From NCBI GenBank assembly GCA_028289645.1, contig JANQOK010000007.1:1-64000 (forward strand): a stretch of 64,000 nucleotides of DNA, in the 5' to 3' direction. This document shows, in pieces, positions 10,207 to 19,228 of this stretch (positions are counted from its first letter, which is position 1; each line of letters opens with the position of its first letter). The translations under genes were made by a program, and so were the position numbers. The DNA comes from Anderseniella sp. (GTDB lineage: Bacteria > Pseudomonadota > Alphaproteobacteria > Rhizobiales > Aestuariivirgaceae). Below the pieces are notes generated by a model that was not told the DNA's origin, searched no databases, and worked only from the letters and a program-made list of their open reading frames with translations.

Positions 10207-11127
10207 TTATGGCTGGGTGGAGAAGCCGGTGTCATAGTGGCTCTTTTGCGCGCGTGCGGCAACCAGTGCGTTGCGCATCAGGATCGCGACCGTGACCGGC
10301 CCGACGCCACCGGGAACGGGTGTGATCCAGCCTGCGGTATCAAGGCAGGCATCGAAATCCACATCACCGACGGTTTTCGTCTCGCCGTCCACTTCAACCT
10401 GGTTGATGCCGATGTCGATCAGGGCAGCGCCCGGCTTGATCATGTCTGCGGTCACCAGCTTCGGTTTGCCGACCGCCACGAACACTGCATCTGCGCGCCG
10501 CGCATGCATGGCGACCGAGCGGGTCATGTGATGACATACGGTGACCGTAGCCCCTTCCGCCATCAGCAGGAACGCGATCGGTTTGCCGACAATTTCAGAA
10601 TGGCCGATGACGACAGCCTCCAGACCTTCGAGCTTCAGCCCCGTCCGGCGCAAAAGCTCAACCGAGGCCATGGCTGTGCACGGCCCGAGCGACAGGTCGC
10701 GATAGACGATGTTGCCGATGGAGGCGGGATGCATGCCTTCGACGTCCTTCATCGGGTGGATGGCGGTTTGCAGGGCACGCATGTTGAACTGCTCAGGCAC
10801 CGGGCGCTGCAGGATGAGGCCGGTGACGCGCGGGTCGGTGTTGCAGGCATTGATGGCTGCGGTCAGCTCCTCGGCGCTGATCGAGGCTGGGAAATTGCGC
10901 TCTTCAAACTGGATGCCGGCCCGGTCCGCCACCCTGGCCTGGTTGCGCACGTAAAGGGCAGCTTCAGGCACATCGCCGACGGTCATGGACACCAGCTTGA
11001 CCGGCCAGCCGACACGGGCCAGTTCCTCGACACCGGAACGGACCCCGGTCAGGATTTCATCTGCAACGGGTTTGCCGCGTAGGACGTTGTGCGGATGGGT
11101 GATTGCGGTTGTGGCCACGGCGGTCAT
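10207..11127 (-). CDS. folD: FolD-like methylenetetrahydrofolate dehydrogenase with altered catalytic residues
   Basis: FolD normally oxidises 5,10-methylene-THF with NADP+ and then hydrolyses methenyl-THF to 10-formyl-THF. The 306-residue protein has the family layout: ILQRPVP, the Rossmann region VVIGHSEIVGKPIAFLL and the terminal PVPGGVGPVTVAILMRN. Two key positions differ. The catalytic YxxxK reads YVRNQ, with Gln for Lys, and the usual KDVDG reads KDVEG. In the human enzyme the Lys is needed for cyclohydrolase activity, so this copy may be dehydrogenase-only or a specialised paralogue. The start is ATG 11127 with ACGGGAA upstream; a TTG at 11142 is also possible. It is probably the first gene of a pair with the dehydratase. 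Confidence 0.87.
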   Translation of the reverse strand: MTAVATTAITHPHNVLRGKPVADEILTGVRSGVEELARVGWPVKLVSMTVGDVPEAALYVRNQARVADRAGIQFEERNFPASISAEELTAAINACNTDPRVTGLILQRPVPEQFNMRALQTAIHPMKDVEGMHPASIGNIVYRDLSLGPCTAMASVELLRRTGLKLEGLEAVVIGHSEIVGKPIAFLLMAEGATVTVCHHMTRSVAMHARRADAVFVAVGKPKLVTADMIKPGAALIDIGINQVEVDGETKTVGDVDFDACLDTAGWITPVPGGVGPVTVAILMRNALVAARAQKSHYDTGFSTQP

Positions 11128-11203
11128 GAAGGTTCCCGTCAAAAACAGTTGGTCCGTGCATGGACGTTAGGCGCGCGAAGCGCATGCCGCTTGCTCATCA
11201 GCG

Positions 11204-11902
11204 TCATGCATTGATCTGCATGCGAAGGCCGCGTGCGTCGAACTCTGGTATAGCGGGAAACGCCAGATGATTGCCTGCGGCAATACGCCGTGCCGACCAA
11301 CAACACGCACAGGCATCCAGAATATCGTCATCAGTGGCCTGTGACTTCTTCCAATGCGGATGCTGCAGTCTGTCCAATGGAAATCCGGCGGCTCTCAACA
11401 GTGCGCGGCGCAGTTGGGCGCCATCTGCGGTTTTCTTGCCGTGCTGCAGGGGCTGGCCGTTGTTCATGGCGCAGAATGCCACTTCCGGGTGCACCTCGTA
11501 GACCCGGGACTGCAATGCCGGCGTGATGACGGCATCGATTTCGCGCATCCTCGGAAACAGCATGAAGGCCTGTTTGGAGAACTTGCTGCCCAGCACGCGG
11601 GCATTGATTTCACAGGCATTGCGATAGTCGTTGCTCATCACCGCCTCGCGACACGGGACCGGAAACACCGATGAGCGGCGCGGGCCGATATAGCGGCGCG
11701 CTTCGGCCTCGCAGGAACGGGCGCTGGTGGCGGGAAACCCGATCGGCATGTCCACGCCGATGTGGTCAGCTCCAGTGTCCAGCGCGACGTGGATGTCGGG
11801 GATTATACTGGCGGTCGGCGCCGCGCTGGCCTCGCCCGACCACGACACCATGACCCAACCGGCCTTGCAGCCGTCCAGCCCGAGGAAAGGCGTATCAGGC
11901 AT
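11204..11902 (-). CDS. DUF429 domain protein (RNase H-like fold, function unknown)
   Basis: The 232-residue protein belongs to DUF429, predicted to have an RNase H-like fold. Visible features are GLDGCKAGWVMV (first acidic strand), HIGVDMPIGFP, the ARRYIGPRRSSVFPVP block, EVHPEVAFCAMN and a final ATDDDILDACACCW acidic motif. These carboxylates could bind metal, but no substrate is known. Its start overlaps the end of pdxY by 8 bases, so the two form an operon; whether that reflects shared function is unknown. Confidence 0.8.
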   Translation of the reverse strand: MPDTPFLGLDGCKAGWVMVSWSGEASAAPTASIIPDIHVALDTGADHIGVDMPIGFPATSARSCEAEARRYIGPRRSSVFPVPCREAVMSNDYRNACEINARVLGSKFSKQAFMLFPRMREIDAVITPALQSRVYEVHPEVAFCAMNNGQPLQHGKKTADGAQLRRALLRAAGFPLDRLQHPHWKKSQATDDDILDACACCWSARRIAAGNHLAFPAIPEFDARGLRMQINA

Positions 11903-12734
11903 TTGTGGATCGAACCTGGGTGATGTTGCCGGTATGCGGCGGCTGATCGATCAGGTCGTTCCACGCGGCCAGGTCAAGTTCATCATTGGCCGACAAGGCA
12001 GTTGCCTCAACTACCCGAAAGGCGGTGTTGCCGGCATGCAGCAACGCGTCCCTGGGCGATGATTTCAGAATGCGCGCGGCGAACACGCCGGCGAACAGGT
12101 CGCCGGTGCCGTGCGGCGGGTCGGAAAACACCAGGGTTTCATGCAGCGTGGCGGACCGGGCCTCGACCAGCAGGTTGCCGATGCCGAGGGTATCGGGAAA
12201 GGCGGAGGTGACCACGGCGGTGTCCGCGCCGAGCGAGCGTGCCGCATGCACCAGAGAGGTGTTGTCGCTGCTTTTGTCGCCGGTCAGCACATCGAGCTCA
12301 TAGCGGTTCGGCATGACGATGTCGGCCAGCGGCAGCAACTGGGACTTAAGTGCAGCGACAACCTCGTCTGCCACATAGGTGCCGTATGAGTCAGCACATA
12401 CCGGATCGACCAGTACCTGGAACTGCTGGCGCGCATCCTGCAGGCGCCTGATAAAATCGGCCGTTGCCGCGACCTGGTCCGCGTCACGGAAATACCCGGT
12501 CATCACCAGGTCGATCTCGCGGCGCCATTCGGGCCGTTCGAAGCTGGCCAGGAGGTCGGTGATGCTCTGTGCCGATGTCACCATGCCCGGCGGCTTGCCG
12601 TGCCCGGGATGATGGGCCCAGGTCACAGTGGGCACTTCCCAAACGTCGATGCCCAGTCGGCGTGCCGCAAAAGCCGACGCGGTGTTGCCGATATAGCCAC
12701 GTGAAATGCGCGAGGAAATGGAGACGATGGCCAT
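11895..12734 (-). CDS. pdxY: Pyridoxal kinase PdxY-like
   Basis: This is a ribokinase-fold kinase of 279 residues that phosphorylates pyridoxal in the B6 salvage pathway. It resembles PdxY in length and in the N-terminal GYIGNTASAFAARRLGIDVW, the VDPVCADSYGTYV loop, PNRYELDVLTG and the catalytic GTGDLFAGVFAA anion-hole/base motif (DPPHGTGD). It is the first gene of a leftward pair with DUF429 and diverges from the malyl-CoA lyase-like gene. Another vitamin or sugar kinase activity of this superfamily cannot be fully excluded. Confidence 0.85.
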   Translation of the reverse strand: MAIVSISSRISRGYIGNTASAFAARRLGIDVWEVPTVTWAHHPGHGKPPGMVTSAQSITDLLASFERPEWRREIDLVMTGYFRDADQVAATADFIRRLQDARQQFQVLVDPVCADSYGTYVADEVVAALKSQLLPLADIVMPNRYELDVLTGDKSSDNTSLVHAARSLGADTAVVTSAFPDTLGIGNLLVEARSATLHETLVFSDPPHGTGDLFAGVFAARILKSSPRDALLHAGNTAFRVVEATALSANDELDLAAWNDLIDQPPHTGNITQVRSTNA

Positions 12735-12838
12735 GGATTTCTGCGAACTCAGACACTGTCAGGAAATGTTTCAGATCAACAGTATGTCTGAACTGCAGCC
12801 GGGTGGCTAGATGGCCGGATCAATCCACTCTTGTTATT

Positions 12839-12868
12839 GTGCGCTGCAATATATTATGAACGGCGCAC
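12839..12868. promoter_or_regulatory. Inverted repeat in the pdxY / mcl2 divergent promoter region
   Basis: GTGCGC (12839-12844) and GCGCAC (12863-12868) flank 18 bases containing an AATATATT palindrome, just upstream of the ribosome site for the rightward gene. It may be an operator for the divergent pair. Nothing else was recognised in the gap 12735-12896. Confidence 0.35.
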
Positions 12869-12896
12869 ATAAAGTTCAGGCAGGGGAATTGCTTAC

Positions 12897-13775
12897 ATGA
12901 CTGTCAGGCCGCGCCGCAGTGTTTTATATATGCCGGGGTCCAACACCCGGGCGCTGGAAAAGGCGAAGTCGCTTGCCGCTGATGCGCTGATTCTGGACCT
13001 GGAAGATGCGGTGGCGCCGTCTGCCAAGGCTGAGGCGCGCGGATTTGTCTGTGACGCAGTGAAGACCGGTGGCTATGGCAGGCGCGAGCTGATCATCCGC
13101 ATCAATTCGCTTACATCCGAGTGGGGCACGGACGACCTTGCAGCGGCAGTCGAGGCAGGCCCGGATGCCATCCTGGTGCCGAAAGTGTCCACACCGTTCG
13201 ATATCGCAACCGTTGACAAGGCCATGGCGCACGCGCCGGAAACCTTATCAATCTGGGCCATGATGGAAACCCCGCTGGCCATGCTGAACGCACGCGAAAT
13301 TGCCTCTGCAGCCACGGAGTATTCCCGTTTTGAGTGCATGGTGATGGGAACCAATGATCTGGCCAAGGAAACCGGCGCCGGTCTTGGCGGCGACCGTGTC
13401 GCCATGCTGCCATGGCTGATGACCTGCGTGGCGGCAGCGCGCGCATACGGGCTGGCAATAATTGACGGCGTCTACAATGATTTCAGGAACGAGGCAGGCT
13501 GTGCGACTGAATGCGGGCAGGGCAGGTTGATCGGCATGGACGGCAAGACCCTGATTCACCCTGGCCAGATCGCGCCGGCCAATGCGGCGTTTGCACCGTC
13601 GGCCGAGCAGGTCGCCGCGGCAAACGACATCATTGCGGCGTTTGCCCTGCCGGAAAATGCAGGCCTGGGCGCAATCAACCTCAATGGCCGCATGGTCGAA
13701 CTCTTACACTGTGAAATCGCGAAAAAGACGGTTGCCATGAGCGAGGCGATCTCGGCCCTGGAGGCAACATCATGA
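12897..13775 (+). CDS. mcl2: HpcH/CitE family lyase, probable (3S)-malyl-CoA thioesterase
   Basis: The 292-residue protein is a CitE-fold member with RRSVLYMPGSNTRALEKAKSL, LILDLEDAVAP (metal-binding acids), MMETPLAMLNAREI and GTNDLAKE motifs. Its length is closer to the malyl-CoA thioesterase Mcl2 (about 290) than to the lyase Mcl1 (about 318) of Rhodobacter. Its partner, overlapping by ATGA, is a mesaconyl-CoA hydratase-like gene, which places it in the ethylmalonyl-CoA pathway that regenerates glyoxylate and succinyl-CoA from acetyl-CoA. Beta-methylmalyl-CoA lyase activity is the alternative. The start ATG 12897 has AGGGGAA upstream. Confidence 0.8.
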   Translation: MTVRPRRSVLYMPGSNTRALEKAKSLAADALILDLEDAVAPSAKAEARGFVCDAVKTGGYGRRELIIRINSLTSEWGTDDLAAAVEAGPDAILVPKVSTPFDIATVDKAMAHAPETLSIWAMMETPLAMLNAREIASAATEYSRFECMVMGTNDLAKETGAGLGGDRVAMLPWLMTCVAAARAYGLAIIDGVYNDFRNEAGCATECGQGRLIGMDGKTLIHPGQIAPANAAFAPSAEQVAAANDIIAAFALPENAGLGAINLNGRMVELLHCEIAKKTVAMSEAISALEATS

Positions 13776-14830
13776 GCACGACATCAGGCAAGACCACATC
13801 CGGCAACTTCTTCGAGGACTTTTCCGTCGGACAGATCATCCGGCATGCGGTGCCGCGCACGGTGGGTGACGGCGAGCGTGCCCTGTACACCGGGCTCTAC
13901 GGCACGCGCTGCGCGGTGCAATCGTCGGACGCCTTTGCCAAGGCGATCGGCTACAGCCAGGTGCCTCTGGACGACATGCTGGTGTTCCACATCGTGTTCG
14001 GCAAGACCGTGCCGGATATCTCCCTCAATGCGGTCGCCAACCTGGGTTATGCCGACTGCCGCTTCCTGAAGCCGGTGTTTGCCGGAGACACACTGCACTC
14101 GCAGTCGGAAGTCATCGGCGTGAAACAGAATTCAAACGGCAAGACCGGCGTGGTCTATGTGCGCTCGACCGGCATGAACCAGCATGGTGACCCGGTGCTG
14201 GAGTTTGTGCGCTGGGTGATGGTGCGCAAACGGGATGTGGCATCGGATGCGCCGGATCCGGTGGTGCCGGACCTGCCGGACCACGTGTCGCCAGCCGGCC
14301 TGGGTGCAGCGTGCCCGGTGATCGTTCCGTCGGCATGGGACACCGGCCTGTCCGGGTCGGCGTACTTCTTCGATGACTACGAGGCCGGCGAGCGCATTGA
14401 CCATGTGGATGGCATGACGGTGGAGGAAGCCGAACACATGCTGGCCACCAGGCTGTACCAGAACACGGCGAAAGTGCATTTCAACCAGTTCACCGAAGGC
14501 CAGGGCCGGTTTGGCCGCAGGCTGATCTATGGCGGACACGTGATTTCGCTGGCCCGAGCCCTGTCGTTCAACGGGCTGGCCAACGCCTTTCATATCGCCG
14601 CGATCAACGGTGGTGCGCATGTGGCACCGCTGTTTGCCGGCGAGACGGTGTTCAGCTGGTCAGAGGTTCGCGACACGGCGCGGCTGGACGGCCGCGATGA
14701 CGTGGGTGCCTTGCGGTTGCGCACCGTCGCCACCAAGGATGCACCGTGCAATTCGTTCCCGGAGACCGGCGATGACGGTGTTATTCTGGATCTCGATTAC
14801 TGGGCGTTGATGCCGGTCCGGCCGTCCTGA
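13772..14830 (+). CDS. mch: Mesaconyl-CoA hydratase, double MaoC domain
   Basis: The 352-residue protein has two hot-dog domains. The first starts NFFEDFSVGQIIRHAVPRTV and contains PLDDMLVFHIVFGKTVPDIS, closely matching mesaconyl-CoA hydratase of the ethylmalonyl-CoA pathway. The second contains HFNQFTEGQGRFGRRLIYGGHVISLARAL with the hydratase Asp/His-type motif. The expected reaction is mesaconyl-CoA to beta-methylmalyl-CoA. It overlaps mcl2 by 4 bases and precedes sdhC by 131 bases. The two genes act in consecutive steps, which strengthens both assignments. Confidence 0.87.
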   Translation: MSTTSGKTTSGNFFEDFSVGQIIRHAVPRTVGDGERALYTGLYGTRCAVQSSDAFAKAIGYSQVPLDDMLVFHIVFGKTVPDISLNAVANLGYADCRFLKPVFAGDTLHSQSEVIGVKQNSNGKTGVVYVRSTGMNQHGDPVLEFVRWVMVRKRDVASDAPDPVVPDLPDHVSPAGLGAACPVIVPSAWDTGLSGSAYFFDDYEAGERIDHVDGMTVEEAEHMLATRLYQNTAKVHFNQFTEGQGRFGRRLIYGGHVISLARALSFNGLANAFHIAAINGGAHVAPLFAGETVFSWSEVRDTARLDGRDDVGALRLRTVATKDAPCNSFPETGDDGVILDLDYWALMPVRPS

Positions 14831-14961
14831 ACGCGCTCCGGGCCATAATGGGATGTACTGACACGGTGTGGAATTATGCCGCGTCCGCATTGCGCATGTT
14901 GCGTTGCACATAGTATGACAGGGCCAATCCTGCCCAGACGACACCACCGGGGACCATCCGA

Positions 14962-15357
14962 ATGGCGAATTCACCAATGAAAGAGCGGCCGCTCTCTCCT
15001 CATCTGAGCATCTACAAGCCAATGCTCACCATGATGATGTCGATTGTGCATCGTATCACCGGCATAGGGCTGTATTTCGGCATGGCTTTGTTCGTTTGGT
15101 GGCTGTTTTCAGCGGCGCATTCGCAAAGTTACTTCGACTTCGTGCAAGGCTTTGTGGGTTCTTGGTTCGGGCGGCTGGTGTTGTTCGGCTTTACCTGGGC
15201 ACTGGTGCACCATGCACTCGGCGGGCTTCGGCATCTGCTGTGGGACACCGGGCGCGGCTTTGATCTGGTCAGGATCGAATGGATGGCGCGGGCAACCATT
15301 GCCGGATCTGTCACTTTAACGCTGCTGATCTGGATCGCAGCCTATGCGGCGAGGTAA
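14962..15357 (+). CDS. sdhC: Succinate dehydrogenase cytochrome b556 subunit
   Basis: SdhC is one of the two membrane anchors of complex II and binds haem b and ubiquinone. The 131-residue protein has three membrane helices, the N-terminal RPLSPHLSIYKP motif that marks the family, SIVHRITGIGLYFG, and the haem-ligand region LVHHALGGLRHLLWD. It is the first gene of sdhCDAB, 6 bases before sdhD. The upstream gap (14831-14961) should hold the promoter; it contains TGTTGCGTTGCA, also found upstream of mmsA. Confidence 0.95.
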   Translation: MANSPMKERPLSPHLSIYKPMLTMMMSIVHRITGIGLYFGMALFVWWLFSAAHSQSYFDFVQGFVGSWFGRLVLFGFTWALVHHALGGLRHLLWDTGRGFDLVRIEWMARATIAGSVTLTLLIWIAAYAAR

Positions 15358-15363
15358 CCGGGC

Positions 15364-15744
15364 ATGAGCATGAGAACACCGTTGAGCAAAGTGCGCGGCC
15401 TGGGCTCGGCCAAGTCCGGCACGGAGCATTTCTGGCATCAGCGGCTGACGGCGGTTGCCAACATTCCGCTGGTGATCTTCCTGATCTGGTTCTGCGTTTC
15501 CAAGGTGGGAGCCGATCGCGCGGAGATGGCTGCAGCGCTGTCCAACCCGCTGGTGGCGCTGATGCTGGTGTTCACCATTATTTCGGTCACCTGGCACATG
15601 CGGCTCGGCATGCAGGTTGTGATTGAGGACTATATTCACAGTGAAGGCAGCAAGCTGATCTGCCTGCTCGGCAATACCTTCTTCTCGCTGGCGGTGGCCC
15701 TGACCGGCCTGTTCGCCGTACTCAAGATTTCCTTCGGAGGCTGA
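15364..15744 (+). CDS. sdhD: Succinate dehydrogenase hydrophobic membrane anchor
   Basis: The 126-residue SdhD is the second membrane anchor of complex II. It shows [26 protein letters not shown]-type N-terminal sequence with the conserved GTEHFWHQR motif, three hydrophobic helices, and [19 protein letters not shown], which includes the haem and quinone-site residues of the family. It starts 6 bases after sdhC and ends 7 bases before sdhA, so translation is likely coupled. Confidence 0.95.
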   Translation: MSMRTPLSKVRGLGSAKSGTEHFWHQRLTAVANIPLVIFLIWFCVSKVGADRAEMAAALSNPLVALMLVFTIISVTWHMRLGMQVVIEDYIHSEGSKLICLLGNTFFSLAVALTGLFAVLKISFGG

Positions 15745-15751
15745 CCGGTAC

Positions 15752-17584
15752 ATGGCTGCGACGAAAGCATACGAGTTTATCGACCACCAGTTTGACGTGG
15801 TCGTTGTCGGTGCCGGCGGAGCCGGCCTTCGCGCCACGCTCGGCATGGCCGAGCAGGGCCTCAGAACGGCTTGCATATCCAAGGTGTTCCCGACCAGGTC
15901 GCACACCGTGGCGGCGCAGGGCGGCATTGCCGCGAGCCTGCACAATATGGGCCCCGATCACTGGCAGTGGCACATGTATGACACGGTCAAGGGGTCCGAC
16001 TGGCTGGGCGATACCGATGCCATGGAGTACCTGGCGCGTGAAGCCCCGGCGGCAGTGTATGAACTTGAGCACTACGGCGTGCCGTTCAGCCGCACCGAGG
16101 AAGGCAAGATCTACCAACGCCCGTTCGGCGGTCATATGCAGAATTTCGGTGATGGGCCGCCGGTGCAGCGCACCTGCGCGGCGGCTGACCGGACCGGGCA
16201 TGCCATCCTGCATACGCTGTACGGACAAAGCCTGAAGAACAACGCGGAATTCTTCATCGAGTATTTCGCCATTGACCTGATCATGTCCGACGATGGTGCG
16301 TGTACAGGGGTTGTGGCGTGGAACCTGGAAGACGGCAGCGTGCACCGGTTCGCCGCCAAGATGGTGGTGCTGGCAACCGGCGGTTACGGCCGGTCGTATT
16401 TCTCGGCGACCTCTGCCCACACCTGCACCGGCGACGGCAACGGCATGGCGGTGCGCGCCGGCCTGCCGCTGCAGGACATGGAATTCGTGCAGTTCCATCC
16501 GACCGGGATTTACGGCGCCGGCTGCCTGATCACCGAAGGCGCGCGCGGCGAAGGCGGCTACCTGACCAATTCCGAAGGCGAGCGGTTCATGGAGCGCTAC
16601 GCGCCCAATGCCAAGGACCTGGCGTCGCGCGATGTGGTGTCGCGCTGCATGACCATGGAAATTCGCGAAGGTCGCGGTGTCGGCAAGGACAAGGACCACA
16701 TTCACCTGCACCTGGATCATCTCGATCCGGCCGTCCTGCACGAGCGCCTGCCGGGCATTTCGGAGAGTGCGAAGATTTTTGCCGGTGTTGACCTGACCCG
16801 TGAGCCAATCCCGGTGCTGCCGACCGTGCACTATAATATGGGCGGTATCCCGACCAACTACTGGGGCGAGGTTCTCAATCCGACCAAAAAGGACCCGGAT
16901 GCCATCCAGCCGGGCCTGATGGCGGTCGGCGAGGCAGGATGTGCTTCGGTGCACGGCGCCAATCGCCTGGGCTCGAATTCATTGATCGATCTTGTGGTGT
17001 TCGGCCGTGCGGCGGCCATCCGGGCCGGCAAGGTTGTCGACCGGGAAAGCTCAGTGCCGACCATCAACGAAGCGGCTGTCGACAGGATCATGAGCCGGTT
17101 TGATGCCCTGCGCCATGCATCGGGTAGCGTGCCGACCGCGAACCTGCGCCTGGAGATGCAGCGTGCCATGCAGGAAGACGCGGCGGTGTTCCGCACCCAG
17201 GAGACGCTGGCGCAAGGCTGCAAGCGGCTGGATGACGCCTGGACGAAAATGTCTGACCTTAAGGTGACTGACAGGTCAATGATCTGGAACTCCGACCTAG
17301 TTGAAACACTGGAGCTGGAAAACCTGATGGCGAGCGCCATCACCACTGTGTATTCAGCCGAGGCGCGCAAGGAAAGCCGCGGCGCCCATGCGCGCGAGGA
17401 TTTCAAGTCGGGGCCCTATGACGGGCGTGACGACAAGAACTGGCGCAAGCACACGCTGTCGTGGGTCGATGCCAACGGCAAGGTGAAGCTGGATTACCGT
17501 CCGGTGCACACCGAGCCGCTGACAAAACCGGCCGAAGGCGGCATTGACCCGAAGAAGATCGCGCCCAAAGCGCGGGTGTACTAA
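15752..17584 (+). CDS. sdhA: Succinate dehydrogenase flavoprotein subunit
   Basis: This is the catalytic flavoprotein of complex II, oxidising succinate to fumarate. In the 610-residue chain the FAD-binding motif is [20 protein letters not shown], the covalent-FAD histidine is in [15 protein letters not shown], and the active-site regions [21 protein letters not shown] and [10 protein letters not shown] are intact. C-terminal HARED and [10 protein letters not shown] are typical. It is the third gene of sdhCDAB, 21 bases upstream of sdhB. Confidence 0.98.
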   Translation: MAATKAYEFIDHQFDVVVVGAGGAGLRATLGMAEQGLRTACISKVFPTRSHTVAAQGGIAASLHNMGPDHWQWHMYDTVKGSDWLGDTDAMEYLAREAPAAVYELEHYGVPFSRTEEGKIYQRPFGGHMQNFGDGPPVQRTCAAADRTGHAILHTLYGQSLKNNAEFFIEYFAIDLIMSDDGACTGVVAWNLEDGSVHRFAAKMVVLATGGYGRSYFSATSAHTCTGDGNGMAVRAGLPLQDMEFVQFHPTGIYGAGCLITEGARGEGGYLTNSEGERFMERYAPNAKDLASRDVVSRCMTMEIREGRGVGKDKDHIHLHLDHLDPAVLHERLPGISESAKIFAGVDLTREPIPVLPTVHYNMGGIPTNYWGEVLNPTKKDPDAIQPGLMAVGEAGCASVHGANRLGSNSLIDLVVFGRAAAIRAGKVVDRESSVPTINEAAVDRIMSRFDALRHASGSVPTANLRLEMQRAMQEDAAVFRTQETLAQGCKRLDDAWTKMSDLKVTDRSMIWNSDLVETLELENLMASAITTVYSAEARKESRGAHAREDFKSGPYDGRDDKNWRKHTLSWVDANGKVKLDYRPVHTEPLTKPAEGGIDPKKIAPKARVY

Positions 17585-17604
17585 GGCGACGGGATAGGAA
17601 AAAC

Positions 17605-18384
17605 ATGGTTGAACTCGTACTCCCAAAAAACTCCAGGGTTGGCGACGGCAAGGTGTGGCCGAAACCACAGGGCGCAAACCGCACCCGTGAATTCAAGGTG
17701 TATCGCTGGAGCCCGGACGATGACGCCAATCCGCAGGTCGACACCTACACCATCGACCTGGACGACTGCGGGCCGATGGTTCTCGACGCGCTGATCAAGA
17801 TCAAGAACGAGATTGATCCGACGCTGACCTTCCGTCGCTCGTGTCGCGAGGGCATTTGTGGGTCGTGTGCCATGAACATTGACGGCACCAATACGCTTGC
17901 CTGCACCCGCGGTATCGACGAAGTGGATGGCGATATCCATATCTATCCGCTGCCGCACATGCCGGTTGTCAAGGATCTGGTGCCGGACCTGTCGCGGTTT
18001 TACGCGCAACACCGCTCAATCGAACCGTGGCTGAAGACCGAGACGCCGCAACCCAGGACCGAATGGAAGCAGTCGCATGAGGACCGTGAAAAGCTCGACG
18101 GGCTGTATGAATGCATCCTGTGCGCGTGCTGCTCGACCTCATGCCCGTCCTACTGGTGGAACGGCGACCGTTATCTCGGGCCGGCCATCCTGCTGCAGGC
18201 ATACCGGTGGCTGATTGATTCACGTGACGAGGCCACTGGCGAACGTCTCGACAACCTTGAAGACCCGTTCCGGCTGTACCGGTGCCACACCATCATGAAC
18301 TGCTCCAAGGCGTGCCCGAAGGGATTGAACCCGGCCAAGGCGATTGCCGAGATCAAGAAGATGATGGTCGAACGACGGGTGTGA
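17605..18384 (+). CDS. sdhB: Succinate dehydrogenase iron-sulfur subunit
   Basis: The 259-residue electron-transfer subunit of complex II carries three Fe-S sites. The [2Fe-2S] site is [12 protein letters not shown] with a later Cys (LACTRG), the second is [16 protein letters not shown], and the third is [17 protein letters not shown]. The length is normal. The last codons GTG-TGA overlap the possible GTG start of the next gene, so transcription may continue into the nucleotidyltransferase gene. Confidence 0.98.
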   Translation: MVELVLPKNSRVGDGKVWPKPQGANRTREFKVYRWSPDDDANPQVDTYTIDLDDCGPMVLDALIKIKNEIDPTLTFRRSCREGICGSCAMNIDGTNTLACTRGIDEVDGDIHIYPLPHMPVVKDLVPDLSRFYAQHRSIEPWLKTETPQPRTEWKQSHEDREKLDGLYECILCACCSTSCPSYWWNGDRYLGPAILLQAYRWLIDSRDEATGERLDNLEDPFRLYRCHTIMNCSKACPKGLNPAKAIAEIKKMMVERRV

Positions 18385-19202
18385 CCGAACGTTATATCGA
18401 GCAGGGCATGGCTGCAGATGCTGTAGCCGAGATAGACCGGCGTCTCGCCGATGTTGCACGAAACGAAGACGTTGTAATTCCGCTCGCGATCGAGAGCGGC
18501 AGTCGAGCCTGGGGTTTCCCCTCTCCTGACAGTGACTATGACTGCCGGTTTGTCTATGTCAGGACCTGGGACGAGACGTTCAGCCTGTTTCCGAAGCGCG
18601 ACGTAATTGAAACACCGTTGACCGAATTGATTGATGTGAACGGCTGGGAGCTTTCAAAGGCGCTCAAGCTGATGCTCAAGGGAAACGCGGTGTTGATTGA
18701 GTGGCTCAAATCTCCAATCACCTACCGTGCAAATCGGGACTTTCGGGCAGCCTTTCTGAAGCTGGCAGAAGAAACCGCAAACCCGCCCGGTTGGGCCAAT
18801 CACTATCTGCACCTGGCAAAATCCATGCGTGCCCGGGTTTTGCAAAACCTAGACGATGTGCCGCTGAAAAAGCTGTTTTACCTGATACGACCGGTGGCGG
18901 CAGCCGCATGGATCATGGAAGGGCGTGGTCGGGGGCTGCCGCCGATGCGGTTGCAGGCGCTGGTGACGGATCTGCAACCGGATGAGAATGTGCGAAGGTG
19001 TGTCGACGATCTGGTCGAGTTGAAGCTTGAAACCCGTGAACTGGGGACAGGCAAGGCGCCAGAACCCATACTGGATTTTGTCAGCCGTACGATTCCGGCA
19101 CTGGAAGCCTGGCTGACGTCGCAAGACGTGACCCCTCATGCAGATGCGCAACGCAAGGCTGATGAGTTTCATAGGACATGGATTGCGCAACTGAATTCAT
19201 GA
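18381..19202 (+). CDS. Predicted nucleotidyltransferase (COG3541-like)
   Basis: The protein has 273 residues from GTG 18381, which overlaps the sdhB stop; ATG 18408 is the alternative. The nucleotidyltransferase core is [25 protein letters not shown], with the GS motif and the DxD metal ligands as in Pol-beta-like enzymes of the COG3541 group. An all-helical domain follows. The substrate is unknown; relatives are often phage- or accessory-encoded. A frame reaching further upstream lies within sdhB and is not coding. It is not functionally related to sdh, but close packing suggests read-through. Confidence 0.75.
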   Translation: MTERYIEQGMAADAVAEIDRRLADVARNEDVVIPLAIESGSRAWGFPSPDSDYDCRFVYVRTWDETFSLFPKRDVIETPLTELIDVNGWELSKALKLMLKGNAVLIEWLKSPITYRANRDFRAAFLKLAEETANPPGWANHYLHLAKSMRARVLQNLDDVPLKKLFYLIRPVAAAAWIMEGRGRGLPPMRLQALVTDLQPDENVRRCVDDLVELKLETRELGTGKAPEPILDFVSRTIPALEAWLTSQDVTPHADAQRKADEFHRTWIAQLNS

Positions 19203-19228
19203 CGCGGCACAGATTTGAGGATTGATTC

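Noticed and set aside
15722-16954. A 410-codon open frame on the minus strand
   Set aside because: It lies entirely antisense to sdhA, whose motifs are complete; the translation has no family features.
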